A stretch of 40,490 nt of DNA from an unicellular cyanobacterium SU3 (GCA_002172675.1 NETF01000187.1:1-40490); one strand, 5' to 3'; counted from the first letter of the stretch, positions 7,561-17,019 are shown. Translations and numbers: made by a program. Notes: generated by a model not told the origin, from the letters alone.

Positions 7561-8538
7561 AAGTCCTAATTCTCTTTTTAAAAGATTAATCGACTTTTCC
7601 CCAATGTAATATTCAGAACAAATAACATCCGGGGGACGAATTAAATCTTCTCTGACGGCAAGGATAGCTTCTTTAACTAACTCATAGCTGGCCGGATCAC
7701 TCATAATGGTTTGTGCCGATCGCGCTAAGGTTAAGAGTTGACGGCGATCGCTGGCTTGTGCGGTGATTAATAATAAATCATCTCCGCGTAAACTGTGAAT
7801 GAGGATTTCTGCAACGCGAATAATCCCTGGACTTAAACTCACAATGCCTAAACGAGTATCTCTTGGTAATTCTTTAATCATGGCTAGTTCTTGGCCATAA
7901 TCGTAGATATCGATGGGAAAAACACGGGTTGCATGGGGAGAAGCAATTAATTCTGCTTCAGGAATAAAATAACGGCTAGTGACGACAGTGGCGGATTCTT
8001 TTTGAGCTAAAACTTGATCTAACTCTTCGATTGACACTAACTCGACGGGAATGGCCAGGGCTTTTTCTAACTCTTGTAAAATTAGTTCGCCGGCACCCAT
8101 ATCCCGACTGGGAACGGTAACGATCACTTGTGCACTACAGCGTAACCGCCAATCAATGACAGCTAAAAATAATTCTTTGGCTTGGGAAAGGGTTAATCCT
8201 TGTCGGAGTAGTTCATCTAAACTTTTATAAACCAGTTGGCTTTCTTGGGGATATTGGCTGAATAAAGGGGACTCAGGAAAGGAGATATCTTCGTTATTTT
8301 GTGCTTTAACGTAGATTCCTGAACCCGCAATAGATTCGACGAGGCCAGCTTCTTCAAGTTGTTGATAAACTTTACTGATGGTATTGCGGTGTAAGCTCGT
8401 CATCGTGGCGAGTTGACGAGTGCTTGGCAAACGGTGGCCAGGGGGATATTGACGAGAGGCGATCGCAAAACGAATCTGATCAAACAGTTGTTTGGAGGCG
8501 GGAATGTCACTATCGGATTGTATTTTGAACTGAAGCAT
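7555..8538 (-). CDS. GntR-family transcriptional regulator
   Basis: The N-terminal 80 residues are a GntR winged helix: DIPASKQLFDQIRFAIASRQ, PGHRLPSTRQLATMTSLHRN, then TISKVYQQLEEAGLVES. The C-terminal 230 residues form a periplasmic-binding/sugar-isomerase-like sensor domain that is not an aminotransferase, so it is not of the MocR type. The organisation is reminiscent of the Synechocystis GntR-like regulator of photosystem stoichiometry, but that equivalence is only a recollection. I chose the ATG at 8538; GTG and TTG codons up to 8556 are in frame. The gene is divergent from ilvB, with about 220 bases between. Confidence 0.82.
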   Translation of the reverse strand: MLQFKIQSDSDIPASKQLFDQIRFAIASRQYPPGHRLPSTRQLATMTSLHRNTISKVYQQLEEAGLVESIAGSGIYVKAQNNEDISFPESPLFSQYPQESQLVYKSLDELLRQGLTLSQAKELFLAVIDWRLRCSAQVIVTVPSRDMGAGELILQELEKALAIPVELVSIEELDQVLAQKESATVVTSRYFIPEAELIASPHATRVFPIDIYDYGQELAMIKELPRDTRLGIVSLSPGIIRVAEILIHSLRGDDLLLITAQASDRRQLLTLARSAQTIMSDPASYELVKEAILAVREDLIRPPDVICSEYYIGEKSINLLKRELGLG

Positions 8539-8760
8539 AGCGAACACGCCGAGCAATTACCTATCAGATTGATGGACATAATTTTACCGTAAATCGTTCC
8601 CAAAGTCCCAATAATATCGGTAATAACTGATAACTGGTAACTGAACTCCGAACTCCGAACTCACATTAAATTAAATGTTGAAATTTTTTATGTTGTAAAA
8701 GAGACAATAAAACTAAAATAGAAAATATAGATAGATCAAGTAAGTGAGACGGTTTGCCCT

Positions 8761-10620
8761 GTGGTTTCTTCAATAGCAAAAATAACTCCACCTTTAGCAG
8801 AAACTCCTCAACGCCAGACGGGGGCTTATGCCTTAATCGATAGCCTGGTACGTCACGGTGTTAAACATATTTTTGGCTATCCAGGAGGAGCCATTCTCCC
8901 CATTTATGATGAATTATATCGAGCCGAAGCAAGGGGAGATATCCAACATTTCTTAGTGCGTCACGAACAAGGTGCGTCCCATGCAGCGGATGGTTACGCT
9001 CGGGCCACGGGTAAAGTGGGAGTCTGTTTCGGCACCTCTGGACCTGGGGCAACTAACTTAGTGACAGGTATTGCCACAGCGCACCTTGATTCTATTCCGA
9101 TGGTGGTGGTAACGGGACAGGTAGCACGGGCAGCCATTGGTAGCGATGCGTTCCAAGAAACGGATATTTTTGGCATTACCTTACCTATCGTTAAACATTC
9201 CTATGTGGTGCGCCATGCTGAAGATATGGCTAATATTGTGGCTGAAGCGTTCCATATCGCCAGCACCGGACGACCTGGCCCTGTGTTGATCGATGTTCCG
9301 AAGGATGTGGGTTTAGAAGAATGTGACTATATTCCCGTAGAACCCGGCCAAGTTAAGTTACCAGGATATCGTCCCACAGTAAAAGGGAACCCCCGTCAAA
9401 TTAATGCAGCGTTATCTTTAATCGAAGCGTCAGAACGTCCTTTATTATATGTTGGAGGAGGAGCGATCGCAGCTAATGCTCACGCTCAAGTTCAAGAGTT
9501 GGCTGAACGCTTTCAAATTCCTGTGACTACGACGTTAATGGGTATTGGTTCCTTTGATGAACATCACCCCTTATCGGTGGGAATGTTAGGGATGCACGGC
9601 ACTGCTTATGCTAACTTTGCAGTGAGTGAATGTGATTTATTGATCGCTGTCGGATCGAGATTTGACGATCGCGTGACGGGTAAATTAGATGAATTTGCCT
9701 CTCGTGCGCGTGTCATTCATATTGATATCGATCCGGCAGAAGTGGGTAAAAATAGACTCCCTGACGTTCCTATTGTGGGAGATGTGCGTCAGGTATTAGA
9801 ACAATTATTACAGCGATCGCGAGAGATTGATGTTCCTCTCGATGCTGAAAAAACTACACCCTGGTTAAACCGGATTAACCGTTGGCGTGAACAATATCCC
9901 CTCACTGCCCCCCATTATGACCATAGCATCTCCCCTCAAGAGGTTATTGTAGAAGTGGGTCGTCAAGCACCTCGCGCTTATTACACGACAGATGTAGGAC
10001 AACATCAAATGTGGGCAGCGCAATTCTTAAATAACGGGCCTCGTCGTTGGATTTCTAGTGCAGGGTTAGGCACAATGGGTTATGGAATGCCCGCAGCACT
10101 GGGGGTTAAAGTTGCGTTACCCGAAGAAGAGGTTATCTGTATTAGTGGAGATGCAAGTTTTCAGATGAATCTCCAGGAGTTGGCAACCCTGGCACAATAT
10201 GGCATTGCTGCGAAAACCGTCGTTATTAATAATGGTTGGCAGGGAATGGTCAGACAATGGCAACAAACCTTCTTCGGTGAGCGTTATTCTTCGTCTAATA
10301 TGCAGACGGGAATGCCTGATTTTGAATTGTTGGCTAAAGCGTTCGGTGTCAAAGGAATCACTGTTACAGAGCATTCTCAGTTGGCTGGTGCCGTTGCTGA
10401 AATGTTAGCCCACGACGGTCCTGTTTTGATGGATGTTCATGTGAAACGGGATGAAAATTGTTATCCGATGGTTGCACCTGGTAAGAGTAATGCTCAAATG
10501 CTCGGACTTCCTGAGTTAAAGTCTTCCGAGTTGATGACAGAGTTAATTCGTTGTACTTACTGTGGTACTGATAACCCGGTTACTAATAAGTTTTGTCCTG
10601 AATGTGGCACAAAAATATAA
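8761..10620 (+). CDS. ilvB: Acetolactate synthase large subunit with C-terminal zinc ribbon
   Basis: The 619-residue enzyme condenses pyruvate units to acetolactate (or acetohydroxybutyrate) for valine, leucine and isoleucine. It keeps the ThDP-activating glutamate E69 in [20 protein letters not shown], the FAD-region [10 protein letters not shown], and the ThDP/Mg motif beginning [19 protein letters not shown]. The last 23 residues (597-619) form a four-cysteine ribbon, CTYC and CPEC, past the usual end of the enzyme. The start is GTG at 8761. The small subunit ilvH is not in the window. The ribbon may mediate contact or metal binding; that is inference. Confidence 0.93.
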   Translation: MVSSIAKITPPLAETPQRQTGAYALIDSLVRHGVKHIFGYPGGAILPIYDELYRAEARGDIQHFLVRHEQGASHAADGYARATGKVGVCFGTSGPGATNLVTGIATAHLDSIPMVVVTGQVARAAIGSDAFQETDIFGITLPIVKHSYVVRHAEDMANIVAEAFHIASTGRPGPVLIDVPKDVGLEECDYIPVEPGQVKLPGYRPTVKGNPRQINAALSLIEASERPLLYVGGGAIAANAHAQVQELAERFQIPVTTTLMGIGSFDEHHPLSVGMLGMHGTAYANFAVSECDLLIAVGSRFDDRVTGKLDEFASRARVIHIDIDPAEVGKNRLPDVPIVGDVRQVLEQLLQRSREIDVPLDAEKTTPWLNRINRWREQYPLTAPHYDHSISPQEVIVEVGRQAPRAYYTTDVGQHQMWAAQFLNNGPRRWISSAGLGTMGYGMPAALGVKVALPEEEVICISGDASFQMNLQELATLAQYGIAAKTVVINNGWQGMVRQWQQTFFGERYSSSNMQTGMPDFELLAKAFGVKGITVTEHSQLAGAVAEMLAHDGPVLMDVHVKRDENCYPMVAPGKSNAQMLGLPELKSSELMTELIRCTYCGTDNPVTNKFCPECGTKI

Positions 10621-10808
10621 CAGGCAATAGCGAGTGTTTAATTTGCCGTCGTACGGTGAGTCCAGTGCGGTCTTGGGGTCTCCCCAAGTGGAGGAGGCAC
10701 GGACTCGGAGCTTGTATCCGAGTAGTGAGTGCCGTCAACTGGCGGACTCGAAGAGGGACGAAGTCTACCCGAAGGGCAAATGAAAGAAACACTCAAGACA
10801 GGCAATAG
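10620..10808. repeat. Hairpin-rich intergenic element flanked by 11-base direct repeats
   Basis: ACAGGCAATAG occurs at 10620-10630 and again at 10798-10808. Just inside, GAGTGTTT (10632-10639) and TTTGCC (10642-10647) face GGCAAA (10775-10780) and AAACACTC (10787-10794). A long internal stem has GAGTCC (10658-10663) with GGACTC (10701-10706), GTGC with GCAC, and CTTGGGG with CCCCAAG around a three-base loop. The element is clearly more GC-rich than its surroundings. It could be a MITE-like repeat or a folded RNA. Open frames across it on both strands are best explained by the lack of stops in GC-richer DNA. The remaining 110 bases up to the next gene hold nothing further. Confidence 0.6.
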
Positions 10809-10921
10809 GCAAAACAAGCGTTTTTCTCAAGTTTGTTTACCCTGTTGCCTTCTATAGCACTGCTTATTAGGGTTAAAACGTTACGGAGATTCCTCGTTTC
10901 CTCGGGATGACAATTGCAGAT

Positions 10922-11461
10922 TCATTTAATGGTTAAACTATAGTCTTCATTATCATCAAAAAAAGCCCAATCAAGGTCTTTTTCAGATTTGAGAGCTTTT
11001 CTAATTTCTGTTAAATTAGGTTCAATTTTTACTCGTTTAAATTCATCAGGAAGGTCTTCTGGTTCTACTTTTAAACAGATACTAGGTGGTTTCTTTCGCA
11101 TGGATAATTTACAAGTAACGCCCTCTATTTTCGTTTTATTAACTCGTTGCATTTCTCTAATGAGATAGTCTCGTAATTTATTTCCTTGTTTTTCACTCAT
11201 ACTTGCTAACACTCTAATGCGTTTGGCTTCAGCTTTTCTAGCTTCTGTTATAGCTTCTAAATACTTGATATAATGGGCAACTTTTTCGGCTTTTTCTTCA
11301 AAGTTTGTATCAGCAGTTAACCACTCAGAAAAGAGTTGATTGATTTTATCTTCTTTTTCTTCTTCGCTTAATTCTTCTGAGTCTTGCAGTTGAGTTATTA
11401 AATTTTCTAATTCAATCATTTCTTCAGAAATATTCCAAAGCGTGTGATTTGATTGGCTCAT
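10922..11461 (-). CDS. Siphovirus Gp157-like protein
   Basis: The 179-residue protein is mostly charged coiled-coil helix (residues 10-110: LENLITQLQDSEELSEEEKE, NFEEKAEKVAHYIKYLEAIT). It ends in the compact C-terminal segment typical of Gp157 proteins: KTKIEGVTCKLSMRKKPPSI, then LPDEFKRVKIEPN and IRKALKSEKD. The family is known from siphophages and phage-derived islands and is linked to phage resistance in streptococci; its cyanobacterial role is not known. It stands alone on the minus strand next to decayed genes, so it is probably accessory DNA. Confidence 0.8.
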   Translation of the reverse strand: MSQSNHTLWNISEEMIELENLITQLQDSEELSEEEKEDKINQLFSEWLTADTNFEEKAEKVAHYIKYLEAITEARKAEAKRIRVLASMSEKQGNKLRDYLIREMQRVNKTKIEGVTCKLSMRKKPPSICLKVEPEDLPDEFKRVKIEPNLTEIRKALKSEKDLDWAFFDDNEDYSLTIK

Positions 11462-11527
11462 TTATTTTTCTCCTTTTGATAGAATGATTTTCAATTATAA
11501 TTTGATTAAATATTAGTGTAAATTATT

Positions 11528-11702
11528 TTAAGTATCTTTGCTTCCTTGTTTCCCAAAAAGAAAACCAATGACTCCAGTTGCTAAAGAGGTTAATGTTGTT
11601 CTCGCCCAACTTTTTTTCATCATTTTTAGCTTTAGAGTTCGTTAAAATAGTATAACTAGCAATACCAATAAAAAGGATTAATATTTCTCCCACAATATAC
11701 AT
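11528..11702 (-). pseudogene. Small membrane protein gene with an apparent frameshift
   Basis: From the ATG at 11702 the frame reads MYIVGEILILFIGIASYTIL and a polar linker (NSKAKNDEKK), then drifts into an unlikely tail ending at 11523. After the run of A residues in the linker, another frame continues with a convincing ending, SWARTTLTSLATGVIGFLFG, then KQGSKDT and stop at 11528. Joining the two gives a protein of about 58 residues with two membrane segments. A slip in the homopolymer is the simplest explanation. The ATG lies 24 bases after the stop of the broken gene upstream, so they were probably one operon. Confidence 0.5.
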
Positions 11703-11726
11703 AACTGAGGTTTGAATTAATCCATT

Positions 11727-12408
11727 CTAACGCTTTACTTTAGCATCATCTTCTTTGATTCTTCTATCTACTGCTGCATCTTCATTTTCTCTTTGTATAA
11801 TGCTAGTTAGTAATTTTTCAGCTAAAGGATTTTCTGAATTTAAAACTTTATCTAAATTTTCGGGATTAGAAAAATCAACAAATTTAGGTTTTTGGCGTTC
11901 ATTCTGTACTGCTTGAAAATCCTGTCATTTCATTAACAATTTTTCCATCTTTAATAATAGCAAGATTAGCTCCTTCTTTTTCTGCATACAGCAGTTTGCG
12001 ACTTTATACAATAGAAGAAGTTAAGGTGTGAAACCGTAGGATCAGTTTTAGTTGTACTTCAATGACTCGCAAACTGCTGTAAATAGCAATTTTTATCAAT
12101 GCTATTGCTTTACGGAGAATTTGTTCTGGATTTTGGTTTGTTTCTTTGGAAAGATTTTCTATGATTTTGTTGAGTTCAGAAGAAAGTATTAGAGTTTCAT
12201 TATTTCCATAATAATTTCTCGGTGTTTTATCACCTGCAACGTTATCCCCTGAGCCTGAAAATGTTTGATTATAAGAATTATCTAATGCTTTATCAGGATA
12301 AGATATTTTTATTTCTGATGCTTTTTGAGAAATCACCAGATCATTTTTTGCTAATTTATTCATTACAATATTAGCTATTTCTTGTAATTGTTCGTTAGTT
12401 AGTTCCAT
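11727..12408 (-). pseudogene. Cyanobacterial hypothetical gene broken by a MITE and a frameshift
   Basis: The intact 5' part encodes ELTNEQLQEIANIVMNKLAK, a glycine-rich FSGSGDNVAGDKTPRNYYGN turn region and a helix ending LRKAIALIKIAIY. The 91-base MITE at 11989-12079 interrupts it and brings in-frame stop codons. Beyond the MITE the gene resumes in frame as AEKEGANLAIIKDGKIVNEM, a common cyanobacterial motif. One extra T in a T run near 11917 then shifts the frame; deleting it continues as TGFQAVQNERQKPKFVDFSN to a stop at 11727. Removing the MITE plus one TA copy (93 bases) and one T leaves exactly 196 codons. The function of the intact protein is unknown. Confidence 0.7.
11989..12079. mobile_element. 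91-bp MITE with 13-bp inverted repeats and TA target duplication
   Basis: The ends are CAGCAGTTTGCGA (11989-12001) and its exact reverse complement (12067-12079). A TA dinucleotide flanks each side (11987-11988 and 12080-12081). TA duplication is typical of IS630/Tc1/mariner transposases, so this is a non-autonomous derivative of such an element. It has no coding capacity. Excising it with one TA restores the reading frame of the host gene, which supports the insertion reading. Confidence 0.85.
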
Positions 12409-12555
12409 ATTCCCTCAAGATAAAGTATCTTCCTAAATAGTTCTATTTTATCGCAATTTTATTATAAATGTAAAAACTTAAATCTATATTGACTATCCAA
12501 TTATTTAAGAAGATATACTATACTGTTTATTAAATCTTCATTCCCTTGAAACTTT

Positions 12556-12744
12556 ATGAACAATATCAAAATGATTGTAGAAAAACACGATGATGGTTAC
12601 ATCGCTTATCTTTTAGGAGTTCAAGGAATTGTTATTGGAGAAGGAGAAACTTATGAGGAAGCATTAAAAGATGCTGAGTCTGCACTTTGTTTTCATATTG
12701 AAACCTTTGGCAGAGAAGTCTTAGAAATTACTAAAATTTTTTAA
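12556..12744 (+). CDS. HicB-like antitoxin, solitary
   Basis: The 62-residue protein has the partially degraded RNase H-like fold of HicB: MIVEKHDDGYIAYLLGVQGI, GEGETYEEALKDAESALCFH, then the end of a helix (IETFGREVLEI). Full antitoxins neutralise the mRNA-cleaving HicA toxin and often have a C-terminal DNA-binding helix, which is absent here. No HicA-like frame lies within 150 bases on either side, so it is an orphan or belongs to the UPF0150-type single genes. Confidence 0.7.
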   Translation: MNNIKMIVEKHDDGYIAYLLGVQGIVIGEGETYEEALKDAESALCFHIETFGREVLEITKIF

Positions 12745-12799
12745 ATATTTATAACCAAATAATATTTTTTGTTTATTTAATTATTTAGAAATTTACATC

Positions 12800-13186
12800 A
12801 TGACTCTCTTAGAAACCATCAAACAAGACTATCAAACTTTTCCCGATAATCAAACCTATTCAGTATATGCAGATAATGTTTATTTTAAAGACCCAGTTAA
12901 TGAATTTACAGGAGTTAAACGTTATCAAGAGATGATCCAATTTATGTCAACTTGGTTTAAAAATGTTGACTTAGAATTACACAATATCTATCAAAGGGAT
13001 AACGTCATTCACACAGAATGGACCCTACACTGGACCACACCCTTACCCTGGAAACCCCCCATTTCTATCCCAGGACGCAGCGAACTGACTTTTAATGACC
13101 AAAACCTGATTATTTCCCATATCGACTACTGGAACTGTTCTCGTTGGGATGTAGTAAAACAACATTTTGTCCTAAATCCTTCATAA
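12800..13186 (+). CDS. DUF2358 protein
   Basis: The 128-residue protein matches the cyanobacterial/plastid DUF2358 family, which has an NTF2-like (SnoaL-like) cone fold: [56 protein letters not shown] and [18 protein letters not shown]. The biochemical role is unknown. It lies 35 bases upstream of the ArsA-family ATPase on the same strand, so the two are probably co-transcribed. Confidence 0.8.
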   Translation: MTLLETIKQDYQTFPDNQTYSVYADNVYFKDPVNEFTGVKRYQEMIQFMSTWFKNVDLELHNIYQRDNVIHTEWTLHWTTPLPWKPPISIPGRSELTFNDQNLIISHIDYWNCSRWDVVKQHFVLNPS

Positions 13187-13221
13187 TAAAGATAAGTAAT
13201 GTAAATTTTTCTGAAAAAATC

Positions 13222-14415
13222 ATGCGTGTAATCCTCATGACTGGTAAAGGGGGAGTTGGTAAAACTTCCGTCGCCGCTGCCACTGGCCTCCGATGTGCAG
13301 AGTTAGGGTACAAAACCCTGGTATTAAGTACGGACCCGGCCCATTCCTTAGCGGATAGTTTTGATTTAGAGTTGGGTCACGAACCCCGTTCCGTGTGTGA
13401 AAACCTTTGGGGGGCCGAACTGGACGCATTAATGGAACTCGAAGGAAACTGGGGGGCTGTTAAACGGTATATTACCCAGGTATTACAAGCAAGAGGACTT
13501 GACGGCGTACAAGCAGAAGAATTAGCTATCTTACCAGGAATGGACGAGATTTTTGGTTTAGTTCGCATGAAACGCCACCACGACGAGGGAGAATACGACG
13601 TTTTAATTATTGACTCGGCCCCCACAGGAACCGCTTTGCGTCTGCTAAGTATTCCTGAAGTGGGAGGCTGGTATATGAGAAGATTTTATAAACCGTTACA
13701 AGGAATGTCTGTGGCCTTGCGTCCCTTGGTAGAACCCTTGTTTAGACCGATCGCAGGATTCTCTCTACCAGATAAGGAGGTAATGGACGCACCTTATGAA
13801 TTTTACGAGCAAATCGAACAATTAGAGAAGGTTTTGACAGATAATAATCAAACTTCTGTTCGTTTGGTCACAAACCCGGAGAGAATGGTGATTAAGGAAT
13901 CTCTGCGGGCCCATGCTTATCTCAGTTTGTATAATGTTTCTACAGATTTAGTGATTGCTAACCGTATTATTCCTGATACTGTTAATGATCCCTTCTTTGA
14001 AAAATGGAAAAATAATCAACAAGTTTATAAGCAAGAAATTCACGAAAATTTCCATCCTTTACCGGTCAAAGAAGTGCCTTTATTTTCTGAAGAAATGTGT
14101 GGGATGGAAGCTTTAGAAAGATTAAAAGAAACCCTTTATAAAGATGAAGATCCAGCACAAGTTTATCATCAAGAAGATACGATTAGGGTGGTACAAAATG
14201 GTCAAGACTACAGTTTAGAATTGTATTTGCCAGGGATTCCTAAAGAAAAGGTTCAACTGAATAAAACAGGGGATGAATTAAACATTAGAATCGGTAATCA
14301 TCGCCGTAATTTAGTCTTACCTCAAGCTTTAGCTGCCTTGAAACCTTCGGGGGCAAAAATGGAGGAAGATTACTTAAAAATTCGTTTTAGTAGTGGGGTA
14401 GCTGTTAAAAATTAA
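13222..14415 (+). CDS. ArsA/Get3-family ATPase with C-terminal Hsp20-like domain
   Basis: The ATG at 13222 gives 397 residues and puts the deviant Walker A GKGGVGKT at residues 8-15, as the family requires; the in-frame start at 13144 lies inside the DUF2358 gene. Further motifs are [12 protein letters not shown] (switch I) and [15 protein letters not shown] (switch II). Residues about 315-397 ([38 protein letters not shown]) form the small alpha-crystallin-like domain seen in cyanobacterial and plastid members. The family includes arsenite-pump ATPases and tail-anchored protein chaperones; without an arsB or other ars gene, a protein-targeting or chaperone role is more likely. Confidence 0.88.
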   Translation: MRVILMTGKGGVGKTSVAAATGLRCAELGYKTLVLSTDPAHSLADSFDLELGHEPRSVCENLWGAELDALMELEGNWGAVKRYITQVLQARGLDGVQAEELAILPGMDEIFGLVRMKRHHDEGEYDVLIIDSAPTGTALRLLSIPEVGGWYMRRFYKPLQGMSVALRPLVEPLFRPIAGFSLPDKEVMDAPYEFYEQIEQLEKVLTDNNQTSVRLVTNPERMVIKESLRAHAYLSLYNVSTDLVIANRIIPDTVNDPFFEKWKNNQQVYKQEIHENFHPLPVKEVPLFSEEMCGMEALERLKETLYKDEDPAQVYHQEDTIRVVQNGQDYSLELYLPGIPKEKVQLNKTGDELNIRIGNHRRNLVLPQALAALKPSGAKMEEDYLKIRFSSGVAVKN

Positions 14416-14470
14416 TTTTTTAAAATTGGTTGTCTCTTTATCGACTTACGTTGCATGAAACTTAAATAAG

Positions 14471-14509
14471 AAACATTATAAGGTGGGCAATGCCCACCTT
14501 ATAATGTTT
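14471..14509. terminator. 39-bp perfect palindrome between convergent genes (GGTGGGCA repeat family)
   Basis: The arms AAACATTATAAGGTGGGCA and its exact complement flank a single central base. It lies between the convergent arsA-like and Uma2 genes, so it can terminate both directions. The core GGTGGGCA/TGCCCACC recurs at 33704-33720 and 37913-37970. Confidence 0.7.
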
Positions 14510-14538
14510 TGGAATTCTCTTAATTCTCTATATTAGAC

Positions 14539-15126
14539 TCAAAGATCCCCCTCTAAAATTTGAGATACAGTATAGTTAAACTCAGTAAAAATACAAGATT
14601 TCACTCTATCTGATGAGGTAAATATCGTCTCATCATAAAACCCTTCAGATAAAGACAGAATCGTAACTTTTTTTGCCAACGGATCAACAATCCAATATTC
14701 AGGAATATCTAATACACTATATTCAGAACGTTTAGCACGATAGTCAATATTTTTAGTTGATTCACTAACAACTTCTAACACTAAAATGGGGGAAGGTTCA
14801 TTAAGGAAAATAACCGCTTCACGGTTTTGTAGTTGTTGCCATTGGGATGTTAATAATACCACTACATCAGGAATACGAACCGTATCCCATCGATTTCCAC
14901 GGGGTGATTGAATACCGATGATCATTTGTTTTGATACCCAAGGGTGATTTAACCGTTTAATTTCCTGGCGAAAACAATAATTGAGAAAGTCCGCAATTTC
15001 ACCATGTTGTCCCATCCCCAGAGTCATTGCAACTAATTCCCCATTAACCAGTTCATAAGTTGTGTCAGTTTGGTCATCATAATTAAGGTATTCTTCAAGG
15101 GTTAAATGAGTTTTAGTAATGGTCAT
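14539..15126 (-). CDS. Uma2-family (DUF820) putative endonuclease
   Basis: The 195-residue product (ATG at 15126, [10 protein letters not shown]) follows the Uma2 pattern: [35 protein letters not shown] with [20 protein letters not shown], then IVDP. The D and ExVS acidic residues and the downstream K/Y match the PD-(D/E)XK nuclease core. The family is greatly expanded in cyanobacteria, and its function is not established. An in-frame extension up to 15216 overlaps aroE and was not chosen. It lies 23 bases downstream of aroE. Confidence 0.87.
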   Translation of the reverse strand: MTITKTHLTLEEYLNYDDQTDTTYELVNGELVAMTLGMGQHGEIADFLNYCFRQEIKRLNHPWVSKQMIIGIQSPRGNRWDTVRIPDVVVLLTSQWQQLQNREAVIFLNEPSPILVLEVVSESTKNIDYRAKRSEYSVLDIPEYWIVDPLAKKVTILSLSEGFYDETIFTSSDRVKSCIFTEFNYTVSQILEGDL

Positions 15127-15149
15127 AATTGTTCTCAAAAATACATAAA

Positions 15150-16016
15150 TTAAGAAAAAAGAACTTGTTTTAAAGCTTGACTCATCACTTCTGCTGACAC
15201 GGGTTGTTGTAACCAAATTTCTAACCCTGCAGCCCCCTGATACACTAACATATCTAAGCCATCAATTACCGTTAAACTCTGCTGTTGTGCATCTTTGAGA
15301 AATTGGGTAGGACTCGGATTATAAATTAAGTCGTAAGCGATCGCATTATTAGAGAATTTTTCCCATAAATGACTGTCAACGGGAGAATTTTGAGTATGAG
15401 GAAACATCCCGATAGGTGTGGTGTTAACAATTAACTGGCTTTCTGATACCAACCCTGATAATTCATCCCAGGAGTGAACAGTTATGGAGGCTTGGAGCTC
15501 CCTAGTGTCCCAACTTTGCTTAAATTGACCTAACTTATCCTTATCTCGTCCCACAACGCAAATTTCAGGGCAACCTAATTCTGCTAATCCTACCACCACG
15601 GCCCGCGCTGCGCCTCCATTTCCGAGGATAATAGGTTTAATGGTGTTCCAGTCACGGTTTAAAGCTTTTAGGGGGGTTATAAAGCCAATAACGTCGGTGT
15701 TTGTGCCTTTCCACCCTATTTCTGTACGCCAAACGGTGTTAACCGCTCCCACTAATTTCGCAGTTGTGGTAATCTCTGATAGTAAGGGGATAATGGCTTG
15801 TTTATGGGGGATGGTTGCGTTGAAACCCATCACTCCGATGTTTGCAAAGCCATCTAAAGCGGTTTGTAAGTTTTCAGGTTTAACGGGGAAAGGAATATAA
15901 ATGTAGTCAACCCCTAAGCGTTTAATTTCTGCATTTTGCATCACGGGTGATAAAGAATGTTCGACGGGATGACCAATGATGCCTAATAGTTTCGTTTTTC
16001 CAGTAATAATTGACAT
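15150..16016 (-). CDS. aroE: Shikimate dehydrogenase (NADP+)
   Basis: The 288-residue enzyme reduces 3-dehydroshikimate to shikimate in the aromatic pathway. It has the substrate-site motif [16 protein letters not shown], the catalytic lysine and asparagine in [13 protein letters not shown], and the catalytic aspartate in GTNTD. The NADP-binding loop is [10 protein letters not shown], and the C-terminal motif is [15 protein letters not shown]. It is transcribed with the Uma2 gene downstream. tyrA, a later step toward tyrosine, lies about 4.5 kb away on the same strand but is separated by other genes. Confidence 0.95.
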   Translation of the reverse strand: MSIITGKTKLLGIIGHPVEHSLSPVMQNAEIKRLGVDYIYIPFPVKPENLQTALDGFANIGVMGFNATIPHKQAIIPLLSEITTTAKLVGAVNTVWRTEIGWKGTNTDVIGFITPLKALNRDWNTIKPIILGNGGAARAVVVGLAELGCPEICVVGRDKDKLGQFKQSWDTRELQASITVHSWDELSGLVSESQLIVNTTPIGMFPHTQNSPVDSHLWEKFSNNAIAYDLIYNPSPTQFLKDAQQQSLTVIDGLDMLVYQGAAGLEIWLQQPVSAEVMSQALKQVLFS

Positions 16017-16019
16017 TAG

Positions 16020-16047
16020 CAGTTACCAGTGATCAGTTACCAGTGAT
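16020..16047. repeat. Two tandem 14-bp units
   Basis: CAGTTACCAGTGAT is repeated twice without a gap just upstream of aroE and is followed by another CAG. Such short tandem strings are common in cyanobacterial spacers and probably have no coding role. Confidence 0.7.
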
Positions 16048-16119
16048 CAGCTATTGTTTACTGTTCACTGTTTACTATTTTTACTTAAAAACGGTTTATG
16101 ATCAATATTGAGTTAAATA

Positions 16120-17019
16120 ATGTCTATTAACATGAAATATATGAATCGAATTATATCAGGAGACTGTACTAAAATTTTACAAGAATTTCCCGATAAAAGT
16201 ATTGATTTAATTATTCTTGATCCGCCTTATTGGAAAGTTATTCAACAAAAATGGGATTATCAATGGCGCACAGAAGAAGATTATAAACAATGGTGTTTAC
16301 AATGGCTTCCTGAAATTTCTAGAGTGATAAAGTTATCAGGTAGTTTATATTTATTTGGTTACTTAAGAAACTTATTCTATTTATACGAACCGATTATTGA
16401 TTTAGGGTTTAATTTTCGACAACAAATTATCATAGATAAAGGAATGAAAGCTATTAGCGGAAGGGCTACTAAAAATTATAAAATGTTTCCTAACGTGACA
16501 GAAAGTCTATTGTTTTTTATTTATAATAGCCGTCCGTTTATTAAACAGTTTCTTAAACAAAGACAAAAAGAATTAGGGTTAACTGCATTAGAAATTAACA
16601 AAAGATTAGGGGTGAAATCTAATGGTGGGGGAATGTGGTCACTGTACACAGGTAATAATATATTGGCACAAGTTCCTACTAGAGAAATGTGGGAAAAATT
16701 ACAAGACGTTTTAGACTTTAATTATCCTTATGAAGATATTTCAGCAACTTTTAACATAGAAATGGGGGTAACAGATGTTTGGAATGACATCAATTTTTAT
16801 GAAGAGAAACGGTTTCATCCAACGCAAAAACCTGTTAAATTAATAGAGAGAATTATCAGAGCAAGTAGCAAAGAAAATATGATAGTTTTAGATCCTTTTA
16901 TGGGATCAGGTTCCACGGCGATCGCTTGTTTAAATCTCAATCGTCATTATATCGGAATTGAAAAAGAAAAAAAATATATTGATAAAATAAATTCAAGAAT
17001 AGAACATTTTTATAATTAG
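16120..17019 (+). CDS. Orphan beta-class DNA methyltransferase with inserted HTH-like segment
   Basis: The 299-residue protein has catalytic motif IV DPPYW at residues 34-38 near the N-terminus and the SAM motif DPFMGSGST near residue 257, so it has the beta-class order. DPPY favours N6-adenine methylation, though N4-cytosine cannot be excluded. Residues about 150-200 (KELGLTALEINKRLG, then SNGGGMWSLYTGNN and PTREMWEKL) look like a helix-turn-helix in the target-recognition region. FHPTQKPVKLIERII is the usual motif before the SAM site. No restriction endonuclease is adjacent, so it is an orphan or phage-type enzyme. Confidence 0.85.
   Translation: MSINMKYMNRIISGDCTKILQEFPDKSIDLIILDPPYWKVIQQKWDYQWRTEEDYKQWCLQWLPEISRVIKLSGSLYLFGYLRNLFYLYEPIIDLGFNFRQQIIIDKGMKAISGRATKNYKMFPNVTESLLFFIYNSRPFIKQFLKQRQKELGLTALEINKRLGVKSNGGGMWSLYTGNNILAQVPTREMWEKLQDVLDFNYPYEDISATFNIEMGVTDVWNDINFYEEKRFHPTQKPVKLIERIIRASSKENMIVLDPFMGSGSTAIACLNLNRHYIGIEKEKKYIDKINSRIEHFYN

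Noticed and set aside
10135-10170. GDA instead of the common GDG at the start of the IlvB ThDP motif, as a sign of inactivity.
   Set aside because: GDASFQMN is the normal form in many acetolactate synthases.
10583-10808. Two overlapping open frames on opposite strands across the hairpin-rich element after ilvB.
   Set aside because: Both follow from the GC-rich palindromic sequence, lack ribosome sites and have unnatural arginine-rich composition.
12409-12555. A HicA toxin partner for the HicB-like gene at 12556.
   Set aside because: No open frame with a HicA-like dsRBD pattern exists here or in the 55 bases downstream.
13144-13221. Upstream start of the ArsA-family ATPase.
   Set aside because: It lies inside the DUF2358 gene in another frame, and the family begins directly with the strand before the P-loop.
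16020-16047. Tandem 14-base units before aroE as an iteron or operator array.
   Set aside because: Only two units are present, of a kind common in cyanobacterial spacers.
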